NCBI GenBank assembly: GCA_023399035.1
Contig: JAEWQX010000223.1
Coordinates: 1-8,341 of the forward strand
Origin: Bacillota bacterium
GTDB lineage: Bacteria; Bacillota; Clostridia; Clostridiales; Clostridiaceae
DNA length: 8,341 nt
Reading direction: 5' to 3'
Below the pieces are notes generated by a model that saw nothing but the letters and a program-made list of their open reading frames with translations, ran no database searches and was not told where the DNA came from. Within the stretch, counting starts at the first letter, position 1. Every line of letters begins with the position of its first letter. This document shows, piece by piece, positions 1 through 5,793 of the stretch. The translations under genes were made by a program, and so were the position numbers.

Positions 1-573
1 GCTTAATGCACATGCAAAGAAAATATTATAAAAAATAATAGTGAATTTATTTTCACTATCTCCTATAATCCTTATCATAGTAAAGGCCATACCTGCGCAT
101 AAGGCTCCCAATAATCCAATTAATGATGGTATTATTTTTAGGGACATGCTTGGCTTTAGTATGAGTATAGATCCGATTAAAGTCAGAATAAGAAAGAAAA
201 TTTGTCTTTTGTTAACTGCATCTTTCAGCATGATTATTCCAATGATCACAGCAAATGAAGGGCCGAGCTTTGAAATCATCGTTGCATCGGATAAAATCAT
301 ATGGTCAAGTGTGTAATATAAAGCAGCAAGAGATAAAACTCCGCTCAATCCTCTTATTAAGAGACGTATTCTATTTTCCTTCTTTCCGATAAATGAAATC
401 TTGTTTTTTATCATTATCATTGAAATTATTAAAAATGCAAGTCCGTTAGAAATAAAAGCTTTCTGATACAGTGATATTCCTGAAGCAAGCTTGCTTAATA
501 AATTCATTGTTGTGAAAAATATTGATGACATTATCATAAAGCATATTGCTTTTAATCTTTTGTTTAACTTCAT
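1..573 (-). CDS. EamA/DMT-family membrane transporter, N-terminal part (runs off left edge)
   Basis: An uninterrupted reading frame of 191 codons runs leftward from an ATG (complement of 571-573) to the window edge, so the C-terminus is missing. The start is supported by AAGGAG at complement 584-589, 10 nt upstream. The protein is very hydrophobic, with likely membrane helices near residues 8-26, 38-56, 71-89, 96-116, 123-140, 149-168 and 177 onward. This spacing and the stretch around residues 94-118 (LSDATMISKLGP, then a hydrophobic helix ending in LKD) match the first EamA repeat of drug/metabolite transporters, which usually have about 280-300 residues in ten helices. About two thirds of the protein is therefore present. 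Family members export amino acids or other metabolites across the cytoplasmic membrane; the substrate cannot be inferred here. It is divergent from the B6 kinase gene, and the 199-bp region between them contains a palindrome. Confidence 0.82.
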   Translation of the reverse strand, partial: MKLNKRLKAICFMIMSSIFFTTMNLLSKLASGISLYQKAFISNGLAFLIISMIMIKNKISFIGKKENRIRLLIRGLSGVLSLAALYYTLDHMILSDATMISKLGPSFAVIIGIIMLKDAVNKRQIFFLILTLIGSILILKPSMSLKIIPSLIGLLGALCAGMAFTMIRIIGDSENKFTIIFYNIFFACALS

Positions 574-621
574 ATGATATATTCTCCTTATAAAAAGTAT
601 TCTAAATACATATATGCCATA

Positions 622-639
622 TTATTTTGTCCAAAATAA
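622..639. promoter_or_regulatory. Perfect 18-bp palindrome, candidate operator in a divergent promoter region
   Basis: Eight-base arms TTATTTTG and CAAAATAA flank a 2-bp centre. The site lies 49 bp upstream of the transporter start and 133 bp upstream of the kinase start. On the minus strand the centre reads TTGGAC, which could serve as a -35 element for the transporter, although no good -10 sits at the right distance. The compact symmetry is typical of a dimeric repressor site; it does not match a regulator motif I recognise. There is no T-run to suggest a terminator. Confidence 0.4.
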
Positions 640-681
640 CAAAATCATATTCCAATGAACTATTTTATTTTTAGAATGTAG

Positions 682-687
682 TATAAT
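682..687 (+). promoter_or_regulatory. Possible -10 box for the B6 kinase gene
   Basis: A perfect TATAAT lies 85 bp upstream of the kinase ATG, preceded by an AT-rich stretch. No convincing -35 hexamer is seen 16-18 bp upstream, and TATAAT-like strings are common in DNA this AT-rich. Transcription would start near 694, giving a leader of roughly 80 nt. Confidence 0.35.
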
Positions 688-772
688 TATAAATGGGTTT
701 ATTTTGATTATTATGATTGGTTATAGATTTATTTAAATAAAAATGAGCAGAAATAATTAAAGAGGTGATAAA

Positions 773-1627
773 ATGAAAAAGCCAGTTAAAAGAGCATCAG
801 TAATACACGACTTATGTGGAGTGGGAAAGGCAGCACTTACTAATATACTGCCTGTTTTATCAATGCTTGGAATAGAAGCCTGCCCTATTCCTACAATGAT
901 ATTATCTTCTCATACAGGAGGGTTAGGCACACCTGTAATAGTGAAGCTGGATAATTATATTGAAAAAGCAGTAAATCATTATAATGAACTTAATCTTGAT
1001 TTTGAAGGTATCTTTATAGGATATTTAGGAAGTATTAAAAATGTGGAAGAATGCATCAATTGTTTAAAAACTTCAAATATACATGATTCAATTGTTATAT
1101 TAGATCCCATATTTGGGGATAACGGAAGGTATTATAGTAACTTTGATGATAATTATTCTAATAGATTGAGAGAAATTATTAAGTTTGCACATATAATAAC
1201 TCCTAATTATACAGAGGCATGTTTATTGTGCGGTGAGGAAATTTTAGAATACATAGAAAAAGAAGATGTACATAAAATCTGCAGGAAGCTGTGTGAGTTT
1301 GGATGCAGAAATGTAGTCATAACAAGTGTTCCTCTTAAAGATAAAGATCTTATCGGTACAGCTGTATATATGAAGGAGGACGATAAGCTTCATATTATAG
1401 AAAGTGTAAGACAAGAAAAAAGTTATCCTGGAACAGGGGACATATTTACATCAGTATTATTAGGTAGTTTAATGAATGGTGCTGACTTAATAAAAGCTTG
1501 TGAATGTTCTTGCGCGTTTGTTGAGAAATGTATGAACATCAGCAGTCAGTATGAGTATCCATCAAAAGAGGGAGTATTACTTGAAAAGTGTTTGAAATAC
1601 TTGTATGACATCAGAATGATGCTATAA
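773..1627 (+). CDS. Pyridoxal/pyridoxamine kinase (PdxY/PdxK-like, PfkB superfamily)
   Basis: This 284-residue protein belongs to the ribokinase-like kinases that phosphorylate vitamin B6 vitamers with ATP in the cytoplasm, as part of the pyridoxal 5'-phosphate salvage pathway. The N-terminal part (HDLCGVGKAALTNILP at 12-27, then PTMILSSHTGG at 40-50) is the typical pyridoxal kinase arrangement, with a loop that contacts substrate. The C-terminal PGTGD motif at 219-223 supplies the anion hole and the catalytic Asp223. Length fits the family (about 275-290). The start is supported by GAGGTG at 762-767, 5 nt before the ATG. fruK follows 75 bp downstream on the same strand with no visible terminator, so co-transcription is possible, although a functional link to fructose is not evident. 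A hydroxymethylpyrimidine kinase is a less likely alternative because the N-terminal motifs favour the B6 group. Confidence 0.85.
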   Translation: MKKPVKRASVIHDLCGVGKAALTNILPVLSMLGIEACPIPTMILSSHTGGLGTPVIVKLDNYIEKAVNHYNELNLDFEGIFIGYLGSIKNVEECINCLKTSNIHDSIVILDPIFGDNGRYYSNFDDNYSNRLREIIKFAHIITPNYTEACLLCGEEILEYIEKEDVHKICRKLCEFGCRNVVITSVPLKDKDLIGTAVYMKEDDKLHIIESVRQEKSYPGTGDIFTSVLLGSLMNGADLIKACECSCAFVEKCMNISSQYEYPSKEGVLLEKCLKYLYDIRMML

Positions 1628-1702
1628 GTGATTACGCATTAATAACAAGCAAGACAAACGGGAATAGTAATTATGATACTAAGGTAATAGGAGTGGAATG
1701 AT

Positions 1703-2608
1703 ATGATTAATACAATAACTTTAAATCCTTCATTAGATTATGTCGTAAAAGTTGAAAATTTTAAAGCAGATGCTTTAAACAGAAGCAGCAATGAACAGAT
1801 CTATGCTGGAGGAAAAGGTATAAATGTATCAATTGTTTTAAAGAATTTAGGCGTTGATAATACTGCACTTGGTTACGTTGCAGGATTTACTGGCGATGAA
1901 ATATTAAGACAAATAAAAGAGCACAATGTAGACTGTGACTTTGTAAAACTTAAAAGTGGAATGTCAAGAATAAACGTCAAGCTTAAGAGTGATGGAGAAA
2001 CAGAAATAAACGGTTCAGGACCAGACATAACTGAAAAGGATCTTGAATCTCTTTATGAAAAAGTAAATAAACTTGGAAAAGGTGACTTTTTAATACTTTC
2101 AGGAAGCATCCCAAATAGTGTTCCAGATGATATATATGAAAGAATAATAAAGAGTCTTTTAGATAAAGAAGTAGAATTTATTGTAGATGCTACTAAGGAT
2201 TTATTATTAAAGGTATTAAAATATAGACCTTTCTTAATTAAGCCTAATCATCATGAACTTGCAGAAATGTTTGATGTAGAGCTTAAGAGTGATGAAGATA
2301 TAATCACATACGGAAAGAAGCTTCAGGAAATGGGAGCAAAAAATGTTCTTATATCAATGGCTGGAGATGGAGCTATATTATTACCGGAAAATGGTGAACC
2401 AATAAAGAGAGAAGTGCCTAAGGGAGTTCTTAAGAATTCAGTAGGTGCAGGAGACTCAATGGTTGCAGGATTCTTATGGGGATATCTTAAGAATAAAAAC
2501 TTAGATGAAGCATTTAAGATGGGTATAGCAACAGGAAGCGCAAGTGCATTTTCAGAAGAACTTGCAACAAAAGAAGAAGTAGAAAATTTATTATTACAAA
2601 TGAAGTAA
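1703..2608 (+). CDS. fruK: 1-phosphofructokinase
   Basis: FruK phosphorylates fructose-1-phosphate, the product of fructose PTS import, with ATP to fructose-1,6-bisphosphate in the cytoplasm. The 301-residue protein has the hallmarks of the PfkB sugar kinases: the N-terminal TLNPSLDYVV segment (6-15) seen in 1-phosphofructokinases and tagatose-6-phosphate kinases, the glycine motif AGGKGIN (35-41), and the C-terminal signature NSVGAGDS (245-252) with catalytic base Asp251. Length matches the family (about 300-310). AGGAGTGG at 1689-1696 lies just ahead of the ATG. The fructose permease gene downstream makes FruK much more likely than LacC. A weak TATGAT (1672-1677) with AAGACA (1651-1656) lies in the 75-bp gap after the kinase gene, but the 15-bp spacing is poor. 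Many fru operons begin with a DeoR-family fruR gene; here that place is taken by a B6 kinase. Confidence 0.93.
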   Translation: MINTITLNPSLDYVVKVENFKADALNRSSNEQIYAGGKGINVSIVLKNLGVDNTALGYVAGFTGDEILRQIKEHNVDCDFVKLKSGMSRINVKLKSDGETEINGSGPDITEKDLESLYEKVNKLGKGDFLILSGSIPNSVPDDIYERIIKSLLDKEVEFIVDATKDLLLKVLKYRPFLIKPNHHELAEMFDVELKSDEDIITYGKKLQEMGAKNVLISMAGDGAILLPENGEPIKREVPKGVLKNSVGAGDSMVAGFLWGYLKNKNLDEAFKMGIATGSASAFSEELATKEEVENLLLQMK

Positions 2609-2648
2609 TTTGTTATAATCAGCCTATGCCTATATTAATATATAATTT

Positions 2649-2698
2649 TTAAGTGTCATGCATTGAAAAATGTATGATGCCTAAAAATTAACACTTAA
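2649..2698 (+). other. Nested stem-loop in the fruK-fruA intergenic region
   Basis: An outer 8-bp inverted repeat (TTAAGTGT at 2649-2656, ACACTTAA at 2691-2698) encloses an inner hairpin whose 9-base arms (2656-2664 and 2669-2677) pair with one G-T wobble around a GAAA loop. The arms share position 2656, so the two stems cannot both be fully formed. No T-run follows, so this is not a standard terminator. It may be an mRNA stability or processing element between fruK and fruA, or the outer arms could be a protein-binding site. Confidence 0.4.
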
Positions 2699-2715
2699 GT
2701 AAACCTTATCATAGA

Positions 2716-2733
2716 TGAAATCGATGGATTTCA
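2716..2733. promoter_or_regulatory. cre-like 18-bp palindrome upstream of fruA
   Basis: Seven-base arms TGAAATC and GATTTCA flank GATG. Read from 2715 to 2729, the sequence fits the Bacillus subtilis cre consensus WTGNAANCGNWNNCW at every fixed position except the late C. The site is 41 bp before the fruA ATG and directly upstream of two TATAAT boxes, where a repressor such as CcpA could act. Carbon catabolite control of a fructose permease would be sensible, but the mismatch and the absence of experimental evidence make this a candidate only. Confidence 0.4.
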
Positions 2734-2735
2734 AG

Positions 2736-2750
2736 TATAATTTATATAAT
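2736..2750 (+). promoter_or_regulatory. Possible fruA promoter: two TATAAT boxes
   Basis: Perfect TATAAT hexamers occur at 2736-2741 and 2745-2750, 9 bp apart. A -35 element for either would fall within or at the edge of the preceding palindrome, but no good TTGACA-like hexamer is seen there. If real, fruA can be transcribed independently of fruK. A promoter from the second box would start close to the ribosome binding site. Confidence 0.3.
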
Positions 2751-2760
2751 AATTTATTTG

Positions 2761-2766
2761 AGGAGG
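2761..2766 (+). promoter_or_regulatory. Strong ribosome binding site that fixes the fruA start
   Basis: AGGAGG lies 8 nt ahead of the ATG at 2775. This favours that start over an in-frame ATG at 2715, which has no such site, lies inside the cre-like palindrome, and would add 20 residues before the usual N-terminus of the EIIA domain. Confidence 0.85.
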
Positions 2767-2774
2767 AACAGAAA

Positions 2775-4697
2775 ATGAGAATTGTGGATTTATTACACAA
2801 ACAAGGAATGAATCTTGATATTAAACCAAGCTCTAAAGCTGAATGTATAGATATACTTGTAGATCTTATGGACAAAACAGGTAATTTAAATGACAAAGAG
2901 GAATACAAAAAAGCTATACTTGTAAGAGAAGACTTAAGCACAACAGGTATAGGTGATGGTATAGCAATTCCACATGGTAAGACAAAAGCAGTTAAACAAG
3001 TAAGTCTTGCTGCAGCAGTATGCAAAGATGGTGTTGATTATGACTCATTAGATGGAATGCCTGCAAATCTATTTTTTATGATAGCAGTTCCAGCCAACAG
3101 TGATAACTTACACTTAGAAGTTTTAGCACGTCTTTCAACTATATTAATGGATGAAGAATTCAGAAAACAATTAATAAACTGTACTGATAAGGATAAATTC
3201 TTAAAATTAATAGATGAAAAAGAAGACGAAAAATTCCCTGAAGAACCTAAGGCAGAAACAAAGCCTGCAGATGGATCTTACAGAGTATTAGCTGTAACAG
3301 CCTGTCCTACAGGAATAGCTCATACTTACATGGCAGCTGAAAGCTTAGAAAACAAGGCACGCGAAATGGGAGTCTCTATAAAGGTTGAAACTAACGGTTC
3401 TGGAGGAGCTAAGAATATTTTAACTAAGGAAGAAATAGAAAAAGCTGAATGTATAATAATTGCAGCTGACAAGAATGTTGAAATGACTAGATTTGATGGA
3501 AAGAAAGTCATAAAGACGAAGGTTGCAGACGGAATTCATAAATCTGAAGAATTAATAAACAGAGCTACAAGGGGTAATGCTCATGTTTATCATCATGCAG
3601 GAGGAAGTGAAGAGGCTTCAGATTCAGGCAGGGATGAAAGCATAGGACGTCAGATATACAAGCATTTAATGAATGGTGTATCACATATGCTTCCATTTGT
3701 AATAGGCGGAGGAATATTAATAGCTTTAGCATTCTTATTGGATGATTATTCTATTGATCCTTCAAACTTTGGTATGAACACACCAGTAGCAGCATTCCTT
3801 AAGACAGTTGGTGGAGAGGCATTTGGATTTATGCTTCCAGTACTCGCAGGATTTATTGCAATGAGTATAGCAGACAGACCAGGTCTTGCAGTTGGTTTTG
3901 TAGGTGGAGTTCTTGCTAAACTTGGTACTACCTATGCTAATACATTTGATTCAAGTATTCCAGTAGTAAGCGGTGGATTCTTAGGTGCATTATTTTCGGG
4001 TTTTGCAGCAGGTTACTTAGTTCTTGGATTAAAGAAATTATTTGATTTATTACCAGATGCTTTAGAAGGATTAAAACCAACATTATTATATCCTCTATTT
4101 GGAATAGGGCTTATTGGATTAATCATGGTACTTGTAAACCCATTCTTCGGTTCAATCAACACTGGTATTACAAATATACTAAACTCAATGGGCGGAACAA
4201 GCAGAGTTCTTTTGGGAATTGTTGTTGCAGGAATGATGGCAATCGATATGGGTGGTCCATTCAATAAGGCAGCATACGTATTTGGTACAGCTTCACTTGC
4301 AAGTGGAAATTATGAAGTAATGGCAGCAGTTATGGCTGGTGGTATGGTTCCACCTCTTGCAATAGCACTTGCTACTACATTCTTTGGAAACAGATTTACT
4401 GAAAATGAAAGGAAATCAGGTATAACTAACTATATAATGGGATTATCATTCATCACTGAAGGTGCAATACCATTTGCAGCAGCAGACCCATTAAGAGTTA
4501 TTCCATCATGTGTAGTTGGTTCAGCAACTGCAGGTGCAATTTCAATGATATTCAACTGTACATTAATGGCTCCTCACGGAGGAATCTTCGTAGTTCCTGT
4601 TATAGGAAATCCATTAATGTACCTTGTGGCAGTTGCAGCAGGTGCAATAGTTGGAATGATATTATTAGCTGTATTAAAAAAGCCGGTTAACAAATAA
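2775..4697 (+). CDS. fruA: Fructose-specific PTS permease, fused EIIABC
   Basis: This 640-residue membrane protein takes up fructose and phosphorylates it to fructose-1-phosphate, using phosphate passed from PEP through EI and HPr. Domain order is EIIA (about 1-147), with phospho-accepting His67 in the IPHGKT motif; a charged Pro/Glu/Lys linker (about 148-166); EIIB (about 167-265), with phospho-cysteine Cys177 in the TACPTGIAHTYMAA motif typical of the fructose family; a His/Gly/Ser-rich linker (about 266-287); and EIIC (about 288-636), a multi-helix sugar channel with the conserved FITEGAIPFA motif (559-568, Glu562). The length and the A-B-C order are normal for Firmicute FruA. It follows fruK by 166 bp and is closed by a strong terminator. 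The EIIB motif and the FruK neighbour favour fructose over mannitol; a mannose- or 2-O-mannosylglycerate-type member of the same family is a remote alternative. Confidence 0.95.
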   Translation: MRIVDLLHKQGMNLDIKPSSKAECIDILVDLMDKTGNLNDKEEYKKAILVREDLSTTGIGDGIAIPHGKTKAVKQVSLAAAVCKDGVDYDSLDGMPANLFFMIAVPANSDNLHLEVLARLSTILMDEEFRKQLINCTDKDKFLKLIDEKEDEKFPEEPKAETKPADGSYRVLAVTACPTGIAHTYMAAESLENKAREMGVSIKVETNGSGGAKNILTKEEIEKAECIIIAADKNVEMTRFDGKKVIKTKVADGIHKSEELINRATRGNAHVYHHAGGSEEASDSGRDESIGRQIYKHLMNGVSHMLPFVIGGGILIALAFLLDDYSIDPSNFGMNTPVAAFLKTVGGEAFGFMLPVLAGFIAMSIADRPGLAVGFVGGVLAKLGTTYANTFDSSIPVVSGGFLGALFSGFAAGYLVLGLKKLFDLLPDALEGLKPTLLYPLFGIGLIGLIMVLVNPFFGSINTGITNILNSMGGTSRVLLGIVVAGMMAIDMGGPFNKAAYVFGTASLASGNYEVMAAVMAGGMVPPLAIALATTFFGNRFTENERKSGITNYIMGLSFITEGAIPFAAADPLRVIPSCVVGSATAGAISMIFNCTLMAPHGGIFVVPVIGNPLMYLVAVAAGAIVGMILLAVLKKPVNK

Positions 4698-4732
4698 TAA
4701 ATAAGCACACTCATTTTAGTCTCTCCATATAT

Positions 4733-4775
4733 AAACTGCATCATAATGGATCAACACCATTGTGATGCAGTTTTT
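4733..4775 (+). terminator. Rho-independent terminator of the fru genes
   Basis: A 16-bp stem (4734-4749 with 4757-4772, one T-G wobble) closes a 7-base loop. The core is AACTGCATCA paired with TGATGCAGTT, ending in a run of five Ts (4771-4775). It starts 36 bp after the fruA stop codon. Confidence 0.9.
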
Positions 4776-4797
4776 CATGCACGATTATATACAGTTG

Positions 4798-4834
4798 AAA
4801 GTTGATAGTTTATTATTCATAAACTATCAACTTT
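4798..4834. repeat. Perfect 16-bp hairpin built from 7-bp units
   Basis: Arms 4798-4813 and 4819-4834 are exact reverse complements around a 5-base TATTC loop. The left arm and its flank read as degenerate heptads: GTTGAAA, GTTGATA, GTTTATT, starting at 4794. The T-run after the right arm is short and interrupted, so it would be a weak terminator at best. It sits 23 bp after the strong fru terminator. From memory, similar GTTGAWA-rich strings occur between genes in Clostridium; this could be a dispersed intergenic repeat. Confidence 0.6.
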
Positions 4835-4969
4835 TAAGCTTAATTATAGGCCTAAATAATATCAAATATATCTTATTTTACTTTAAAAAAATTATGTGAA
4901 ATAGTTAATTTATTGTTCATAGAATCTCACTTACAATCATAGATTATAGAAATAAGTTTATTTGTAAAG

Positions 4970-4974
4970 AAGGG
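4970..4974 (+). promoter_or_regulatory. Ribosome binding site for the TTG-initiated secreted protein
   Basis: AAGGG at 4970-4974, within AAAGAAGGG, lies 8 nt before the TTG at 4983. An in-frame TAA at 4965-4967 excludes any start further upstream, and the TTG gives a complete signal peptide, so this non-ATG start is well supported. Confidence 0.75.
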
Positions 4975-4982
4975 ATATAATT

Positions 4983-5573
4983 TTGAAAAGGATAGAGAGA
5001 TTTATTGCAAGCATTATGATAATGACTGCCTGTACTGTATGTATTCCAGCATATGCATGGACAAGTGAGTTAAATGGATGGATTAACGGAACAAAAGGAT
5101 GGTCTTATATGATAAATGGCATTTATTTAGATGGGTGGCAGAAAATAGATGGAAAATGGTATTATTTTTATAAAGATACAAATTTCATGGCTCATGATAC
5201 AATCATTGAAGGATATTATATAAATAGCAGTGGAGTATGGACACAAAATATACCCTATGGAATAAGCATGATAATGAAAAATGATATGAATTATATAGAC
5301 AGCATATTAAGGTGTACTGCATGGTCTTTTTATACTGAGGAAAATATAAACTTTAAAGATTTATGTAATGGAAATTGGAATGTACCTGATATTATTGGAA
5401 ATGTATATTGGATACAGGATGAAGAAATTGATATAATGGGATACTTCGTAAGCTGCGATAATGTATACAGTCTTGGCAATCAAGGAGGAATGGATATCTA
5501 TAAGATTGAAGGAGGAAGAGTAGTTCAGCGTATTCCTTATAATTATGGAGAAAGTTATATCTGGAGATGTTAA
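4983..5573 (+). CDS. Secreted protein with cell-wall-binding repeat and unknown C-terminal domain
   Basis: This 196-residue protein starts at TTG. Residues 1-25 form a signal peptide: basic MKRIER, a hydrophobic core, and an AYA cleavage site before Trp26. Residues about 32-89 resemble clostridial choline/cell-wall-binding repeats: GWING, then DGWQKIDGKWYYFY (50-63), a degenerate MAHDT, and EGYYINSSGVW (76-86). These aromatic/glycine repeats normally anchor proteins to wall polymers. The remaining ~105 residues carry four cysteines (111, 128, 158, 196) and many Trp/Tyr/Asn, and I recognise no domain or catalytic motif. The last residue is a cysteine, so a disulfide is possible. The gene stands alone between two terminators, so context gives no function. 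It is probably a small surface protein. Wall attachment is inferred from the repeats; the role of the C-terminal domain is unknown. Confidence 0.8.
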   Translation: MKRIERFIASIMIMTACTVCIPAYAWTSELNGWINGTKGWSYMINGIYLDGWQKIDGKWYYFYKDTNFMAHDTIIEGYYINSSGVWTQNIPYGISMIMKNDMNYIDSILRCTAWSFYTEENINFKDLCNGNWNVPDIIGNVYWIQDEEIDIMGYFVSCDNVYSLGNQGGMDIYKIEGGRVVQRIPYNYGESYIWRC

Positions 5574-5612
5574 AAAAGTTTATTTATATGGCAGCTTTGA
5601 TATTATTTATAG

Positions 5613-5653
5613 AAAAAGTCTGTGATTATATAGAATATAATTACAGACTTTTT
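5613..5653. terminator. Intrinsic terminator after the secreted protein gene, probably bidirectional
   Basis: Arms of 19 bases (5613-5631 and 5635-5653) pair with a single G-T wobble around a 3-base AGA loop. The stem ends in AAAAA/TTTTT, so it presents a T-run on both strands and could stop transcription in either direction. It lies 39 bp after the stop codon and isolates the gene from PFOR. Confidence 0.85.
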
Positions 5654-5713
5654 GATGTCTTAAATACATAACATTAAGTGAAGTTGTAAACAATAAAAAT
5701 TATGAAAATCTAA

Positions 5714-5749
5714 AAGATAACTTAAATTTACTCTATTTAAATTTATCTT
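5714..5749. repeat. Imperfect AT-rich inverted repeat upstream of PFOR
   Basis: AAGATAA (5714-5720) and TTATCTT (5743-5749), with inner TTAAAT (5722-5727) and ATTTAA (5735-5740), form a stem with a small asymmetric bulge and a 7-base loop. It ends 44 bp before the PFOR start codon. It may be an operator or part of the mRNA leader. No clear -35/-10 pair was found in 5654-5793, so the PFOR promoter is not located. Confidence 0.35.
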
Positions 5750-5793
5750 AATTTATTGTAATTTATTTTATAAGAGAAAACGAGGGATGAAAT

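Noticed and set aside
41..316. 91-codon plus-strand open frame opposite the transporter
   Set aside because: It is hydrophobic only because it is antisense to membrane-helix codons; the minus-strand frame is open from its start codon to the edge and matches EamA.
728..741. Perfect palindrome TTTATTTAAATAAA upstream of the B6 kinase gene
   Set aside because: It consists only of A and T in a very AT-rich region, so chance symmetry is likely.
2715..2774. Upstream in-frame ATG that would lengthen FruA by 20 residues
   Set aside because: It has no ribosome binding site and overlaps the cre-like palindrome, whereas the ATG at 2775 has AGGAGG 8 nt upstream and gives the normal EIIA N-terminus.
2681..3025. 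114-codon open frame on the minus strand across the start of fruA
   Set aside because: It is a shadow of the EIIA coding sequence, with no homology recognised and no ribosome binding site worth noting.
5022..5033. Lipobox-like MTAC in the signal peptide of the secreted protein
   Set aside because: The hydrophobic core continues past the cysteine to a good AYA signal peptidase I site, so a lipoprotein is unlikely.
5684..5693. TTGTAAACAA resembling a Rex half-palindrome or degenerate cre upstream of PFOR
   Set aside because: It lacks the full TTGTTAAnnnnTTAACAA layout of a Rex site, and the cre comparison has mismatches at the core G and the late C.
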